A stretch of 64,000 nucleotides of DNA from Muricauda sp. SCSIO 64092 (GTDB taxonomy: Bacteria > Bacteroidota > Bacteroidia > Flavobacteriales > Flavobacteriaceae): positions 4,850,501 through 4,914,500 of the forward strand of contig NZ_CP095413.1 in assembly GCF_023016285.1 (NCBI RefSeq), written 5' to 3'. The first letter of the stretch is position 1. Each line of letters opens with the position of its first letter. Below, one piece after another: positions 40,775 to 49,859 of this stretch. Position numbers and translations under genes: made by a program. The notes under the pieces were generated by a model, which was not told where the DNA came from, ran no database searches, and saw nothing but the letters and a program-made list of their open reading frames with translations.

Positions 40775-41944
40775 ATGGAAAAAGGAAGAGGAATCAATAC
40801 CATTTGCACACATGTCGGTGGGGTTGTGGATGAACGTTACAAGGGGGCAATTTCCCCTTTGTATATGGCCACTTCATATGCCTTTGAGGATATTGATGAG
40901 AAACGTTATCCACGGTATTTCAATACACCCAACCAGCAAGCGTTGACCAAGAAAATAGCCGCCCTGGAACATACTGGGGATGCCATGATTTTTGGTAGTG
41001 GAATGGCAGCAATAAGTCATACGTTAATGGCCTTTTTAAAGGCTGGGGATCATATTGTTTTTCAGCAGGCGCTTTATGGGGGCACGTATAATTTTGCAAC
41101 GACCCAATTGGAGAAATACGGTATTTCCTATTCCTTTACCCATGGTTGGGAGGCCAAGGACTTTGAGGCCAAAATGCGATCGAACACCAAGGTAATCTAC
41201 ATAGAGACCCCTTCCAATCCTTTATTGACCATTACCGACTTAAAAGCGGTTTCGGATTTGGCAAGATCCAAAGGGGTCCTTACCATGATCGACAATACCT
41301 TTGCAAGCCCGATCAATCAAAATCCCGCAGATTTTGGCATCGATATCATGATTCATAGTGCTACCAAATATATGGGTGGCCATTCGGACATCTGTGCGGG
41401 GGCAGTGGCAGCTTCTGAAGATCACATAAAGAGACTATGGGAGTCTTCCATTTGTTTTGGAGGTAGTTTGAGTGACCAAACGGTATGGTTGTTGGAACGG
41501 AGCTTAAAAACCATGGGTCTTCGTGTGAAGGCCCAAAGTGATAATGCCCACAAACTGGCCGAACTATTGGACGATCATACCGCTATTGATAAAGTGTATT
41601 ACCCCGGATTGAAATCGCATCCCGGACATGGATTGGCCAAGTCCCAAATGAAGGGTTTTGGCGGGATGCTTTCTTTTGAACTAAAAGAAGATTTCAATCC
41701 GTCGGACTTTATGAAATCCCTGCAATTGATCAAACCCTCAATGAGTTTGGCAGGTGTGGAGAGTACCGTTACATCGCCGGTCATGACCTCGCATGCCCTG
41801 ATGGGCGAGGAAGATAGGAAAGCCCAAGGTATTCGGGATGGATTGATTCGTTTCTCCGTAGGTATTGAAGAAGTGGAGGACTTGATGGAAGATATTGACC
41901 AGGCAATCAATCAATTAAAATCTAAAACCGTTCTTGCCCAATGA
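40775..41944 (+). CDS. Trans-sulfuration family PLP enzyme (cystathionine gamma-synthase/lyase, methionine gamma-lyase group)
   Basis: A 389-residue fold-type I PLP enzyme of the Cys/Met metabolism family. Recognisable are T-I-C-T-H-V-G (start), Y-P-R-Y-F-N-T-P-N-Q, G-S-G-M-A-A-I-S (phosphate), L-Y-G-G-T-Y-N, I-E-T-P-S-N-P, D-N-T-F-A-S-P and the Schiff-base lysine in H-S-A-T-K-Y-M-G-G-H-S-D. The C-terminal S-L-A-G-V-E-S-T-V-T-S-P closes the active site. The family covers cystathionine synthase, beta- or gamma-lyases and O-acetylhomoserine sulfhydrylase; I cannot pick one. The stop overlaps the bshB1 start by 4 bases. I start at ATG 40775, since the frame upstream overlaps the MATE gene. Confidence 0.87.
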   Translation: MEKGRGINTICTHVGGVVDERYKGAISPLYMATSYAFEDIDEKRYPRYFNTPNQQALTKKIAALEHTGDAMIFGSGMAAISHTLMAFLKAGDHIVFQQALYGGTYNFATTQLEKYGISYSFTHGWEAKDFEAKMRSNTKVIYIETPSNPLLTITDLKAVSDLARSKGVLTMIDNTFASPINQNPADFGIDIMIHSATKYMGGHSDICAGAVAASEDHIKRLWESSICFGGSLSDQTVWLLERSLKTMGLRVKAQSDNAHKLAELLDDHTAIDKVYYPGLKSHPGHGLAKSQMKGFGGMLSFELKEDFNPSDFMKSLQLIKPSMSLAGVESTVTSPVMTSHALMGEEDRKAQGIRDGLIRFSVGIEEVEDLMEDIDQAINQLKSKTVLAQ

Positions 41945-42663
41945 AATTGGATATCCTAGTTTTTGGTGCCCATCCCGATGATGCCGAGTTGGGTGCAGGG
42001 GGGACCATTGCAAAAGAAGTAGCCTCCGGAAAGAAGGTGGGCATAGTGGATTTGACCCGTGGAGAGTTGGGTACGAGGGGCACTCCCGAGATAAGGGATA
42101 AGGAAGCGGCGAAAGCTGCGGAAATCCTCGGAATTTCCATTCGGGAAAATTTAGAATTTGCCGACGGTTTTTTTGTGAATGATAGACCACACCAGTTGGA
42201 GGTGATTCGAATGATTCGAGAATACAGACCGGAAATTGTGCTGTGCAATGCGATTGATGATCGGCATATAGACCATGCCAGGGGAGCAAAACTGGTCAGT
42301 GATGCCTGTTTTTTGAGTGGACTTGTAAAAATTGATACCAAAATGACCGGCGGTGGGCAATGGCAGGAGCCGTGGCGTCCAAAAGGGGTTTATCACTATA
42401 TCCAATGGAAGAATCTTGAACCGGATTTTGTACTGGATGTAAGCCGTTTTATCGAGAAAAAACAAGAGGCCATTTTGGCCTATTCCTCACAGTTTTTTGA
42501 CCCAAATAGTGACGAGCCAGAGACGCCCATCAGTAGTAAGAACTTCCTGGATAGTGTGAATTATAGGGCCCGGGATTTAGGGAGATTGGTGGGGGTGGAG
42601 TATGCAGAGGGCTTTACAACGGAGCGATATGTGGCAATCAAAAGTTTGGACGATTTGATTTAA
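41941..42663 (+). CDS. bshB1: Bacillithiol biosynthesis deacetylase BshB1
   Basis: A 240-residue zinc deacetylase of the PIG-L family that removes acetyl from N-acetylglucosaminyl-malate, the second step of bacillithiol synthesis in the cytosol. It begins M-K-L-D-I-L-V-F-G-A-H-P-D-D-A-E-L with H11, D13 and D14 as metal and catalytic residues, has V-D-L-T-R-G-E-L-G-T-R-G-T, the distal I-D-D-R-H-I-D-H-A-R-G and the C-terminal G-V-E-Y-A-E-G-F. It has no signal peptide, unlike the large PIG-L protein at 25574. The upstream overlapping gene is a cysteine/methionine PLP enzyme, so cysteine supply for the next pathway step (BshC) is a plausible link. Confidence 0.93.
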   Translation: MKLDILVFGAHPDDAELGAGGTIAKEVASGKKVGIVDLTRGELGTRGTPEIRDKEAAKAAEILGISIRENLEFADGFFVNDRPHQLEVIRMIREYRPEIVLCNAIDDRHIDHARGAKLVSDACFLSGLVKIDTKMTGGGQWQEPWRPKGVYHYIQWKNLEPDFVLDVSRFIEKKQEAILAYSSQFFDPNSDEPETPISSKNFLDSVNYRARDLGRLVGVEYAEGFTTERYVAIKSLDDLI

Positions 42664-42679
42664 CTATTGCTAACAGGCC

Positions 42680-44776
42680 CTAACTGGCCTTGCGATATTT
42701 TTTAGTGATTTTTGGAACGGTAAAGTAAAAGATGGACCCCTTCATTGGTTTACTTTCCACCCATATTTTACCTTTATTTCTTTCAACCATTTCCTTGCAT
42801 AGGGAGAGTCCCAGTCCAGTTCCTTTTTCGTTGTTTGTCCCATAAGTAGTGATATTTGAGTTTTCCTGGAACAACTTTTTTCTGGTTTTTTCATTCATGC
42901 CAATACCGGTGTCCCTTATTTTGACCTTCCAAAAGTTTCCATCTTCCTCGGCTTCCAGGGTAATCAGGCCATTTTCCGGAGTGAATTTTATGGCATTGCT
43001 GATCAAATTTCGTATCACGATATCAACTTGATCTTCATCGGCCAGGATAAAACAGTTTTCGGGCATTTGATCCATAATTTTTATGGATTTGTTGCTTGCC
43101 ATTTCAGATAGGAGTTTCATACTGCCATGAACAAGTTTATTGAGTTTGACCATTTTTGGTTTGGTGACGGTTCCATTCATTTGTGAATATCCCCAAGACA
43201 GCAAATTGTTCAGCGTAAATAAAATATGATCCACATCCCCCCTAAGCTTGGGAAGGAACTTGGAAAGGTCCTCTTTGGCAACGTCCCCACTTGCCAAAAG
43301 CTTGAGTAACCCCTGTAATGCCCCAATGGGACCCCTTAAATCATGGCCAATTATGGAAAATAGCTTATCCTTGGTCTTGTTAATGGAATTCAACTCGGTT
43401 TGACTCTCCTCAAGGCTTTGGGTATTGATCTTTAGTGCCTTGTAAAGTCTTTTCAGTTTCTTTTGGTTAAAATAAAGGGGGATGGCAGTAGCCAATAGCA
43501 CCATTAAAATGATTATGGAAGCGTTAATAAAGTTTCGTTGTCTGGCCAACTCCTTTTCCTTGTCGGCAATCAATAGTTGCTTGTCCTTATCGTACTTCAA
43601 CTTTGTTTTCAGAAGCATTAAACTCCTTTTGTTCTCATCCTTGTAAAGGGAATCCGTAAGTTTTTGAAAGATTTCATGATAATGCAGTGCTTTTTCAAAA
43701 TCCCCTTCGTTTTTACTGATTTTATAGAGGGTCTCAGCACAATCCCTTTGTCCTCCCAAGGATTTGATGGTATTGGCTACATCAAATGCGGCCAAGGCAT
43801 ACTCATTCGATTTTTCATCCTCTCCCATCCCCAGATAGGCCGCGGCCATTCCATTTAGGAGGTCGATCCTACTTCGGTCGTCTTCCAGGTTTTGGTGTAA
43901 AAGGTTGCTCTGATCGTACCAGTACAAAGCCCATTTGTATTTCCCCTGTCTTAAATAAACCTCACCTTTTACGCTATAGGCAAACGCCAACCAATCATAG
44001 ATTTCATTTTTCTCAAATGTGGCGATACTCGTATTGATATTGAACATGGCATGATCATAGTTCCCCATATCGGCATAAATCTCGGCAAGGTTGCTCAGCG
44101 TTTCCGCGATGATTATCCCATTCCCGATTTCTTGATTTATCTTCTTTACCTTCTTGTAGAATTCCAACGCCTCGTCGTATTCTTTTTGGGCCGAATACAG
44201 ACTTGCAATATTTTCATTTAGAATGGATTGCATAATCTTGTTTTCAGAGGCATTTGCCAAGTCCAAACCGGTCAGGAAATATTTTAGTGCCTGTTCAAAA
44301 TCCCCTAGGTAGGAATACTCATTTGCCAGACTGTTCAAGATGCCCATTTTGGTGGATGGGTCTTCCAGGTAACCTGCCAAATTTAACGCTTTGGAGAAGT
44401 AGGATATGGCCATTTCATTGTTACCGTTGTCCGAATGAAAGCCCCCAATGTTGGCCAAAGCTTCTGATTCCCCGGAAAGATATTTTACTTTTCTACTCAG
44501 GGAGAGTGCCTTTTTGGATAGGTTGAGAAGGCTGTCCTCTTTGACAAAACGATATTCCCGGGCCAAATCATTAAGAAGATTGATATAGGTTTTGTCCCTT
44601 TGGTAATCTGGGGTGGTCTTTTCAATAAATTGTATTTTTCTGGATAGGCTATCCCTAACATTTTGTTGTCCAATCACCTTACCAAATGGGCACAGCAAAA
44701 GAAAGACAAGTATGGGTAGGGAAACTACCCTAATATTGCCATATTTGGAATTGTTGTAGGCTAGGTGTTTGGGCAT
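42680..44776 (-). CDS. TPR-containing sensor histidine kinase
   Basis: A 698-residue membrane histidine kinase. Residues 1-38 include a signal peptide-like helix; about 60-400 consist of TPR repeats (for example A-I-S-Y-F-S-K-A-L-N-L and A-L-K-Y-F-L-T-G-L-D-L) lying outside the cytoplasm. A coiled segment (380-415) precedes a membrane helix at about 417-437. The cytosolic half has the H-box F-S-I-I-G-H-D-L-R-G-P-I with H478, then N-L-I-S-N-A-I-K-F-T-P-E-N (N box), D-T-G-I-G-M-N-E (G1) and G-T-G-L-G-L-S-L-C (G2). The signal is unknown. The next TPR kinase 218 bases upstream has the same layout, suggesting duplication. No response regulator is adjacent. Confidence 0.93.
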   Translation of the reverse strand: MPKHLAYNNSKYGNIRVVSLPILVFLLLCPFGKVIGQQNVRDSLSRKIQFIEKTTPDYQRDKTYINLLNDLAREYRFVKEDSLLNLSKKALSLSRKVKYLSGESEALANIGGFHSDNGNNEMAISYFSKALNLAGYLEDPSTKMGILNSLANEYSYLGDFEQALKYFLTGLDLANASENKIMQSILNENIASLYSAQKEYDEALEFYKKVKKINQEIGNGIIIAETLSNLAEIYADMGNYDHAMFNINTSIATFEKNEIYDWLAFAYSVKGEVYLRQGKYKWALYWYDQSNLLHQNLEDDRSRIDLLNGMAAAYLGMGEDEKSNEYALAAFDVANTIKSLGGQRDCAETLYKISKNEGDFEKALHYHEIFQKLTDSLYKDENKRSLMLLKTKLKYDKDKQLLIADKEKELARQRNFINASIIILMVLLATAIPLYFNQKKLKRLYKALKINTQSLEESQTELNSINKTKDKLFSIIGHDLRGPIGALQGLLKLLASGDVAKEDLSKFLPKLRGDVDHILFTLNNLLSWGYSQMNGTVTKPKMVKLNKLVHGSMKLLSEMASNKSIKIMDQMPENCFILADEDQVDIVIRNLISNAIKFTPENGLITLEAEEDGNFWKVKIRDTGIGMNEKTRKKLFQENSNITTYGTNNEKGTGLGLSLCKEMVERNKGKIWVESKPMKGSIFYFTVPKITKKYRKAS

Positions 44777-44994
44777 ACCTAAAATATCTAAAGTATAAAA
44801 TTAGGTGTACAGCTTATTTTGTGCGAATAAATGTTGTGAAGTGTCCTTTTTTGTGTGTTTTAGCGATTAAAACCGTATTATGTCGATAAATTACATTGGC
44901 TCGATCAATTTGATGGGGTCCCACCGATCCAAACCAGTTTTCAGTTGTGGCGGGGAATTATTGATTTCAGGTGGATTATTGAACATACAGGTTC

Positions 44995-47028
44995 TTAATT
45001 ATTGGAAAAGTAGAGGTAGATACTACTCCCTTTATTGAGTTGGCTCTCAATTTTCAAGGAACCCTTGTTGACCCTGATCAGTTCTTGTGCTATTTGTAAA
45101 CCAATTCCGGTACCTTTTTCTTTTTTTGTCCCTGGAGTTGAATTGATGATCGAGCCGTTTGTAATGGCTTTCACGGTTTCCTGATTCATTCCTATACCGG
45201 TATCCCGAACGGAAATTTCGGTCTTGTCACCCGTATCATTGCCCCCAAAGTAAATGGTACCCTTTTCTGGGGTAAACTTAATGGCATTGGAGAAGACATT
45301 CCTTAAGATAATATCCAGGTGAACAGGGTCTACCATTATTTTGAGATCGGAGTCGATGGAAAACTGTATGTTTATTTCCTTGGCCCTGATTTTGGTGCTG
45401 TAAAGCTTATGAACGTCCATGGCCTTGGGTTTTACCAAAACCTCTTTTGTATTGGGCCGTATTCCATTCATTTGGGTCTTTGCCCAGTACAGTAGATTAT
45501 TTAGTGTAAATGAACTATGGTCGACATTCTGCTTTAACCTTGGAGCAAATTTGGCCATGTCTTTTTCCGAAATTTCATTGGCATCGTACAGTTCAAGCAA
45601 TTCTTGTAAAGTGCCAATGGGCGCTTTAAGGTCATGGCCAATGATTGAGAATAGTCTGTCCTTGGTTTTGTTGAGTTCCCTTAGGGTCAGATTGGCTTTT
45701 TTCTGGTTGATCGCATTTTTTCTGATCAACAGAATTATGATGAGAAGGGTGGTCAGCAGAATTCCAGAAATATAGGTAATGGTCCGTTGCCTGGCCAACT
45801 CCTTTTCGTTCTCAAATTCCTTTAATTCTTGCTCCCTATCAAATTTGGCCTGGGCTTCCAACATCAAAAACTTTGTTTTGTTCTCCGACTCCAATATGGA
45901 ATCGGAAAGATGCTTGGCGGTCTGCATGTATTCCAGGGCTTCCTTTAACTGGTCCTGATCCAAATATAATTTGTACAATAGTTCCGAAGCCCTGACAATA
46001 CCCTGGTGGTAACTGATATTTGTAGCTATTTTTTTTGCCGCTTTTGCATATTCCGTACTCTTTGTGAAATCTTTTTTGAAATAGTAGGTATCGGCCATTC
46101 CCTGCAAGGTTTCGGCTTTGCGTTGTTGATCTTGGATGGGTAACAGTAAAGCTTCGGATTTTGTAAAGAATCCGAGCGCATCATCATATTTTTTTTCACG
46201 TATGGCCACTTCCCCCATTGTAATCCACCCAAATGCCTCAAAAGCTTGATACTTTTTTTTGCCCAGTACATCAAGGGACTTTTTACAATACGCCTTGGCC
46301 TTTTCATAGTCTTCGGTATGCAGGTATAAATACCCCAAATTGGCCTGAATTTGTGCCCGCTGTACGTCGTCGCCGGACGCTTCAACGAGCTGTAATGCTT
46401 TATTATAATAGGGGAGGGCTTGTTCGTAACCTTTTAGAAGTGAAAAGGCCGTGGCCAGGTTCATGAGAAAGAACCCCTGCATTTCCGTATCCCCTTTTTC
46501 CTCGGCATACCGTTCACCTTCCTTACAAAGCAAATACGCTTCTGGATAATCCCCCTTCATAAAATGGCCGAGGGCTTTGGCATTCAGTCCTTTAAGAAAA
46601 ATAGTGTCAGCATTTACCTTTTTTGCGAGTTCAAGTGAGGCATCAATATTTTTAAATCCAGCAGTGTGGTGTCCCCTTAAAAGACAGTAGATACCGAGTC
46701 CTAACTTTCCACCGGCCAATCCCTTGGTGAATCCGCTCTCTTTGCTGAGGTGTATGACCCGCTCTGAGATGGACTTCGTACTATCGGGAATTTGATAGAT
46801 GTAACTCGTTCCCAGTTTGTACAATACCTTAATGTAATTGGTATCCGTAGGCTGAAATCCATAACGTTTTTCAAGCCTGTCCTTCTCTCGGATCAAGCTG
46901 TCCGTTAGCTTTTTTTGAGCATGGATATGTCCTTGTAGAAGTATCGATAAAAGGGCATAAACGAACCACCGCCGATAGGGGAACGGATTGATATCAAAAC
47001 GAGGTAAGCGGATAGGTCGCAACTCCAA
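44995..47028 (-). CDS. TPR-containing sensor histidine kinase (paralog of the neighbour)
   Basis: A 677-residue histidine kinase organised like the one at 42680: a signal helix ending near L-Q-G-H-I-H-A, TPR repeats about 60-400 (A-L-P-Y-Y-N-K-A-L-Q-L, A-K-A-Y-C-K-K-S-L-D-V), a coiled region with E-N-E-K-E-L-A-R-Q-R, a membrane helix 418-436 and the kinase core with S-I-I-G-H-D-L-K-A-P-I (H465), N-A-I-K-F-T-P-E-K, D-T-G-I-G-M-N and G-T-G-I-G-L-Q. There is no ATG before the signal segment, so TTG 47028 is used but is uncertain. The E-K-E-L-A-R-Q-R segment before the membrane helix is shared with the neighbour. Confidence 0.9.
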   Translation of the reverse strand: MELRPIRLPRFDINPFPYRRWFVYALLSILLQGHIHAQKKLTDSLIREKDRLEKRYGFQPTDTNYIKVLYKLGTSYIYQIPDSTKSISERVIHLSKESGFTKGLAGGKLGLGIYCLLRGHHTAGFKNIDASLELAKKVNADTIFLKGLNAKALGHFMKGDYPEAYLLCKEGERYAEEKGDTEMQGFFLMNLATAFSLLKGYEQALPYYNKALQLVEASGDDVQRAQIQANLGYLYLHTEDYEKAKAYCKKSLDVLGKKKYQAFEAFGWITMGEVAIREKKYDDALGFFTKSEALLLPIQDQQRKAETLQGMADTYYFKKDFTKSTEYAKAAKKIATNISYHQGIVRASELLYKLYLDQDQLKEALEYMQTAKHLSDSILESENKTKFLMLEAQAKFDREQELKEFENEKELARQRTITYISGILLTTLLIIILLIRKNAINQKKANLTLRELNKTKDRLFSIIGHDLKAPIGTLQELLELYDANEISEKDMAKFAPRLKQNVDHSSFTLNNLLYWAKTQMNGIRPNTKEVLVKPKAMDVHKLYSTKIRAKEINIQFSIDSDLKIMVDPVHLDIILRNVFSNAIKFTPEKGTIYFGGNDTGDKTEISVRDTGIGMNQETVKAITNGSIINSTPGTKKEKGTGIGLQIAQELIRVNKGSLKIESQLNKGSSIYLYFSNN

Positions 47029-47108
47029 GTGAGTTAATTATTTTATGTCCAGTAATTTACGACTCGGAACGCTTTTTTCAAATTTTCATGACGCTATTTT
47101 ATTTTTAT

Positions 47109-47140
47109 TTGGTAGGTTATTCCAAAAAAAAGTACCTTTG
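47109..47140 (+). promoter_or_regulatory. Bacteroidota promoter for tRNA-His
   Basis: TTG (47109-47111), 21 bases, then TACCTTTG (47133-47140). The mature tRNA begins 15 bases downstream, so the leader is only a few bases. Confidence 0.78.
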
Positions 47141-47154
47141 CGACCGCTCAAAAT

Positions 47155-47229
47155 GGTGGTTGTAGCTCAGTTGGTTAGAGCGCTGGATTGTGGTTCCAGA
47201 GGTCGCCGGTTCGAACCCGGTCTTCCACC
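47155..47229 (+). tRNA. tRNA-His (anticodon GTG)
   Basis: A cloverleaf with the extra G at -1 (47155) that marks His tRNAs, acceptor GTGGTTG, D arm GCTC/GAGC, anticodon stem CTGGA/TCCAG around TTGTGGT (GTG), and T arm with loop TTCGAAC. The acceptor 3' strand CTTCCAC followed by C73 leaves two adjacent U-U mismatches (positions 5-68 and 6-67). The T arm closes with a G-U pair. CCA is not encoded. Confidence 0.93.
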
Positions 47230-47246
47230 CTAAAAAGTAAAACGAG

Positions 47247-47280
47247 GTCCTACCTTCTTTAGGTGGGACTTTTTGTTTTT
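47247..47280 (+). terminator. Terminator after tRNA-His
   Basis: GTCCTACCT (47247-47255) pairs with AGGTGGGAC (47261-47269) with one G-U pair and a TTCTTT-type loop, followed by a T-rich run. It also lies at the end of the convergent M28 gene. Confidence 0.85.
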
Positions 47281-47287
47281 TATAGGG

Positions 47288-48847
47288 CTACTTTATAGCC
47301 TTGTCCACAAGAACGGGATTGTCCCTATTGGCCACCTCCCATGCCGTGTGGAAGATGAGTTGTGATCGGTTTTTTAAAAGATCATAGTTTATTTTGTCAG
47401 GGGTATCCCCAGGCCTGTGATAATCCTCGTGGGTCCCGTTAAAATAAAAGATGATGGGAATATTGTTCTTTGCAAAATTGTAGTGATCACTTCTATAATA
47501 AAAACGATTGGGATCGTTCTCGTCATTATAGGTGTAGTCCAGTTCTATATTGGTGTATCTGGTGTTGACCGCTTCGGACAGTTCATGGAGTTCGGTACTC
47601 AATTTATCGGAACCAATAAGATACACATAATTCCGGTCGCCTTCCCTTTTGGGATCGATTCTCCCAATCATATCAATATTTAAATTGGCAACGGTATTCT
47701 TTAAAGGGACGATAGGTTCATAGTCCGTATAATATTGGGAGCCTAAAAGCCCTTTCTCCTCACCGGTTACATGAAGGAAAACAATGGATCGGTCTGGTCC
47801 CATACCCTGATCGGCAGCCTCTTTAAAGGCTTCGGCAATTTCCAACATGGCAACGGTCCCGGATCCATCGTCATCGGCACCATTATTGATCTTCCCATCT
47901 GCTGTTATGCCAATATGGTCCAAATGTGAGGAGATTACAAGGTACTCTTCGGGCTTTTTGGAACCTTTAAGTAGGGCCACCACATTCTCCGAATCAATCT
48001 GGGTATCCGTACTTTCAATTTGCAAATCTATGGAAGCAGAAAGGATGGCCTGTCCATCATCTTTTTTCAGGTTTGGATATAAAGCATCAATGGCCGTGTC
48101 ATTAAGGAAGATCAAAAAATCGTCTTTGGTCTCCGCATTCAATTGCATCCTTCCGCTATTGTTGGTCTTCATAAATTCAAAATAGCGTTTGTACCTCGTA
48201 AAATTGTCCGGATCGTAATAGAACACACCTTTGGCCCCCTTTTGGGCAGCAAGGTCTGCGCGTTTTCCAATGGACTCGGACATATTGCTCCATACGGACT
48301 GCTCATCCGTGCCGGAAATCACATAGGTACCATCCTCGTTTTTGGGCTCACCAAATTTCATGAGCACTACTTTATCTTGAACATCCATACCTTGGTAATC
48401 CGAGTAGGTACCTTCCTCAATCCCATAGCCAACATAATGTATTTCATGTAATGTTCCTTCTGCTTTTGAAAACGTAAGGACATCGTCTCCCAGCGGGAAA
48501 TCCTGACCGTTGATGACCATCTTGCCCTCAGGTACGTTACTTATGGACAGCGCCACTTTTTGAAAATAATCCCCATTTGCCTTTGCTGCGGGAATACCTA
48601 GTGCTTCGTAATAGTCTTTGATATACTCCACGGCCTTTTTCTGGCCGGGTTGGCCCGTTTCACGACCTTCAAAATCATCTGAGGCATAGGTAAAAAGATG
48701 TTCTTTTAGTTCTTCTTCCGTAATGGTCGACGCAAAGTCCGTTGGATCAACATTTACCTCTTGGGGTTTTGGGGTTTCCGTAACGGTCTTCTGGGAAGAA
48801 TTGCAAGCAAAGGCCAAAACCGCAAAAATGAGAATCAGTTTTTTCAT
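47288..48847 (-). CDS. M28 family aminopeptidase, lipoprotein
   Basis: A 519-residue exported zinc peptidase. The lipoprotein signal is M-K-K-L-I-L-I-F-A-V-L-A-F-A-C. A PA-type insert (about 130-290) splits the chain. The di-zinc catalytic domain has S-S-H-L-D-H-I-G (His ligand), N-G-A-D-D-D-G-S-G-T (bridging Asp), H-V-T-G-E-E-K-G-L-L-G-S (general base and Glu ligand), L-N-I-D-M-I-G-R (Asp ligand) and Y-R-S-D-H-Y-N-F (last His). These are the M28 signatures in order. It trims N-terminal residues from peptides in the periplasm or at the surface. It is a single-gene unit between tRNA-His and the AraC gene. Confidence 0.93.
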   Translation of the reverse strand: MKKLILIFAVLAFACNSSQKTVTETPKPQEVNVDPTDFASTITEEELKEHLFTYASDDFEGRETGQPGQKKAVEYIKDYYEALGIPAAKANGDYFQKVALSISNVPEGKMVINGQDFPLGDDVLTFSKAEGTLHEIHYVGYGIEEGTYSDYQGMDVQDKVVLMKFGEPKNEDGTYVISGTDEQSVWSNMSESIGKRADLAAQKGAKGVFYYDPDNFTRYKRYFEFMKTNNSGRMQLNAETKDDFLIFLNDTAIDALYPNLKKDDGQAILSASIDLQIESTDTQIDSENVVALLKGSKKPEEYLVISSHLDHIGITADGKINNGADDDGSGTVAMLEIAEAFKEAADQGMGPDRSIVFLHVTGEEKGLLGSQYYTDYEPIVPLKNTVANLNIDMIGRIDPKREGDRNYVYLIGSDKLSTELHELSEAVNTRYTNIELDYTYNDENDPNRFYYRSDHYNFAKNNIPIIFYFNGTHEDYHRPGDTPDKINYDLLKNRSQLIFHTAWEVANRDNPVLVDKAIK

Positions 48848-48879
48848 TTTTCCATTTATATAACGTTCAAAAATAGGGA

Positions 48880-49737
48880 TTACCCTTCAATATCCTGAAT
48901 AATGCGATAACGATAGGTTCTTGGGTTCATATGGGTAATTTCCTTGAACTGCCTGTTAAAATTTGAAATGGACGGGTACCCCGATAGTAGGGCAATCTCG
49001 GAAATTGGGGTTTCCGGCATTTCTTTCAGTAATTCACAAGCATGTTGAATGCGTATCTCAGTTAAAAATTGAAAAAAAGTCTTGTTCGTACGTTGTTTAA
49101 AGAACCTACAAAAAGCATTCTTGCTCATGTGGATTTTTTGGGCAACATCTTTCAGCAAAATTTCATTTTGAAAGTTCTGCATCACATGGTCGAATATGAG
49201 CTGTAGGCGCTGTCCTTGATTTTTGGAAATTCTAAAGGTATACGGTTTTTGGACCAAGGGGGTTTTATCCACTTTTGACACAAACCGTAAAAGTTCCAAA
49301 AGCTTTAGAAAGAGCTGAAATTTGTTTTCGTTTTTCAACTGATGGAACTGGTCTTCAATAAAACCACTTTTATCCTTTACCATAAAACCAAAGAGTAGGT
49401 CCTTAAGTACAGGTTGCAGGACAATCATTTCCTGATTCGCAAAGAAACCCTGGCCAAAAGCGTTTTCCGTAAAAAATATGGTGGCCCTATGGGAAACATC
49501 CGAATCGGGATGGCTTAAGAACAAATGAGGTAAGTTGGAACCGATCCCAATAAAATCTCCTGACCTAAAGGTGGTGATCTCGTTACCAACGACCAGTTTT
49601 CCCCTACCGGAAATGATATAACTTAACTGGATTTCCTGGTGTTGGTGAAGCTTGTCGTAAAAACGTCTGGAACGGTCCACTTGAAAGATTACATTTTCAT
49701 TGGGCTTTTTGGGAATTTTAAATGGATATACCTTCAT
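48880..49737 (-). CDS. AraC family transcriptional regulator (probable hydroxyproline operon control)
   Basis: A 285-residue regulator. The N-terminal half is a cupin sensor domain (H-Q-H-Q-E-I-Q-L-S-Y-I-I-S-G-R-G and R-S-G-D-F-I-G-I-G). The C-terminal 100 residues hold two helix-turn-helix units: L-L-K-D-V-A-Q-K-I-H-M-S-K-N-A-F-C-R-F-F and I-S-E-I-A-L-L-S-G-Y-P-S-I-S-N-F-N-R-Q-F, ending with the P-R-T-Y-R signature. It is divergent from the hydroxyproline genes with a 122-base shared gap, so a role as their activator is likely but not shown. The sensor ligand is presumably hydroxyproline or a pathway intermediate. Confidence 0.9.
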   Translation of the reverse strand: MKVYPFKIPKKPNENVIFQVDRSRRFYDKLHQHQEIQLSYIISGRGKLVVGNEITTFRSGDFIGIGSNLPHLFLSHPDSDVSHRATIFFTENAFGQGFFANQEMIVLQPVLKDLLFGFMVKDKSGFIEDQFHQLKNENKFQLFLKLLELLRFVSKVDKTPLVQKPYTFRISKNQGQRLQLIFDHVMQNFQNEILLKDVAQKIHMSKNAFCRFFKQRTNKTFFQFLTEIRIQHACELLKEMPETPISEIALLSGYPSISNFNRQFKEITHMNPRTYRYRIIQDIEG

Positions 49738-49828
49738 TTAGGCTTTTAGATGCGTATGAATTACAAAAAAGGGTAATATAAAGGTAGAATATACTAATTT
49801 TTAGAAAGAATAAAAGAGGGAACACCAC

Positions 49829-49836
49829 TACTTTTG
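49829..49836 (+). promoter_or_regulatory. -7 element (TACTTTTG) for the hydroxyproline operon
   Basis: TACTTTTG lies 23 bases before the ATG at 49860, with no clear -33 TTG upstream, as expected of a promoter that needs an activator such as the divergent AraC protein. Confidence 0.5.
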
Positions 49837-49859
49837 GAAGAAACTTTTAAGAACGTACT

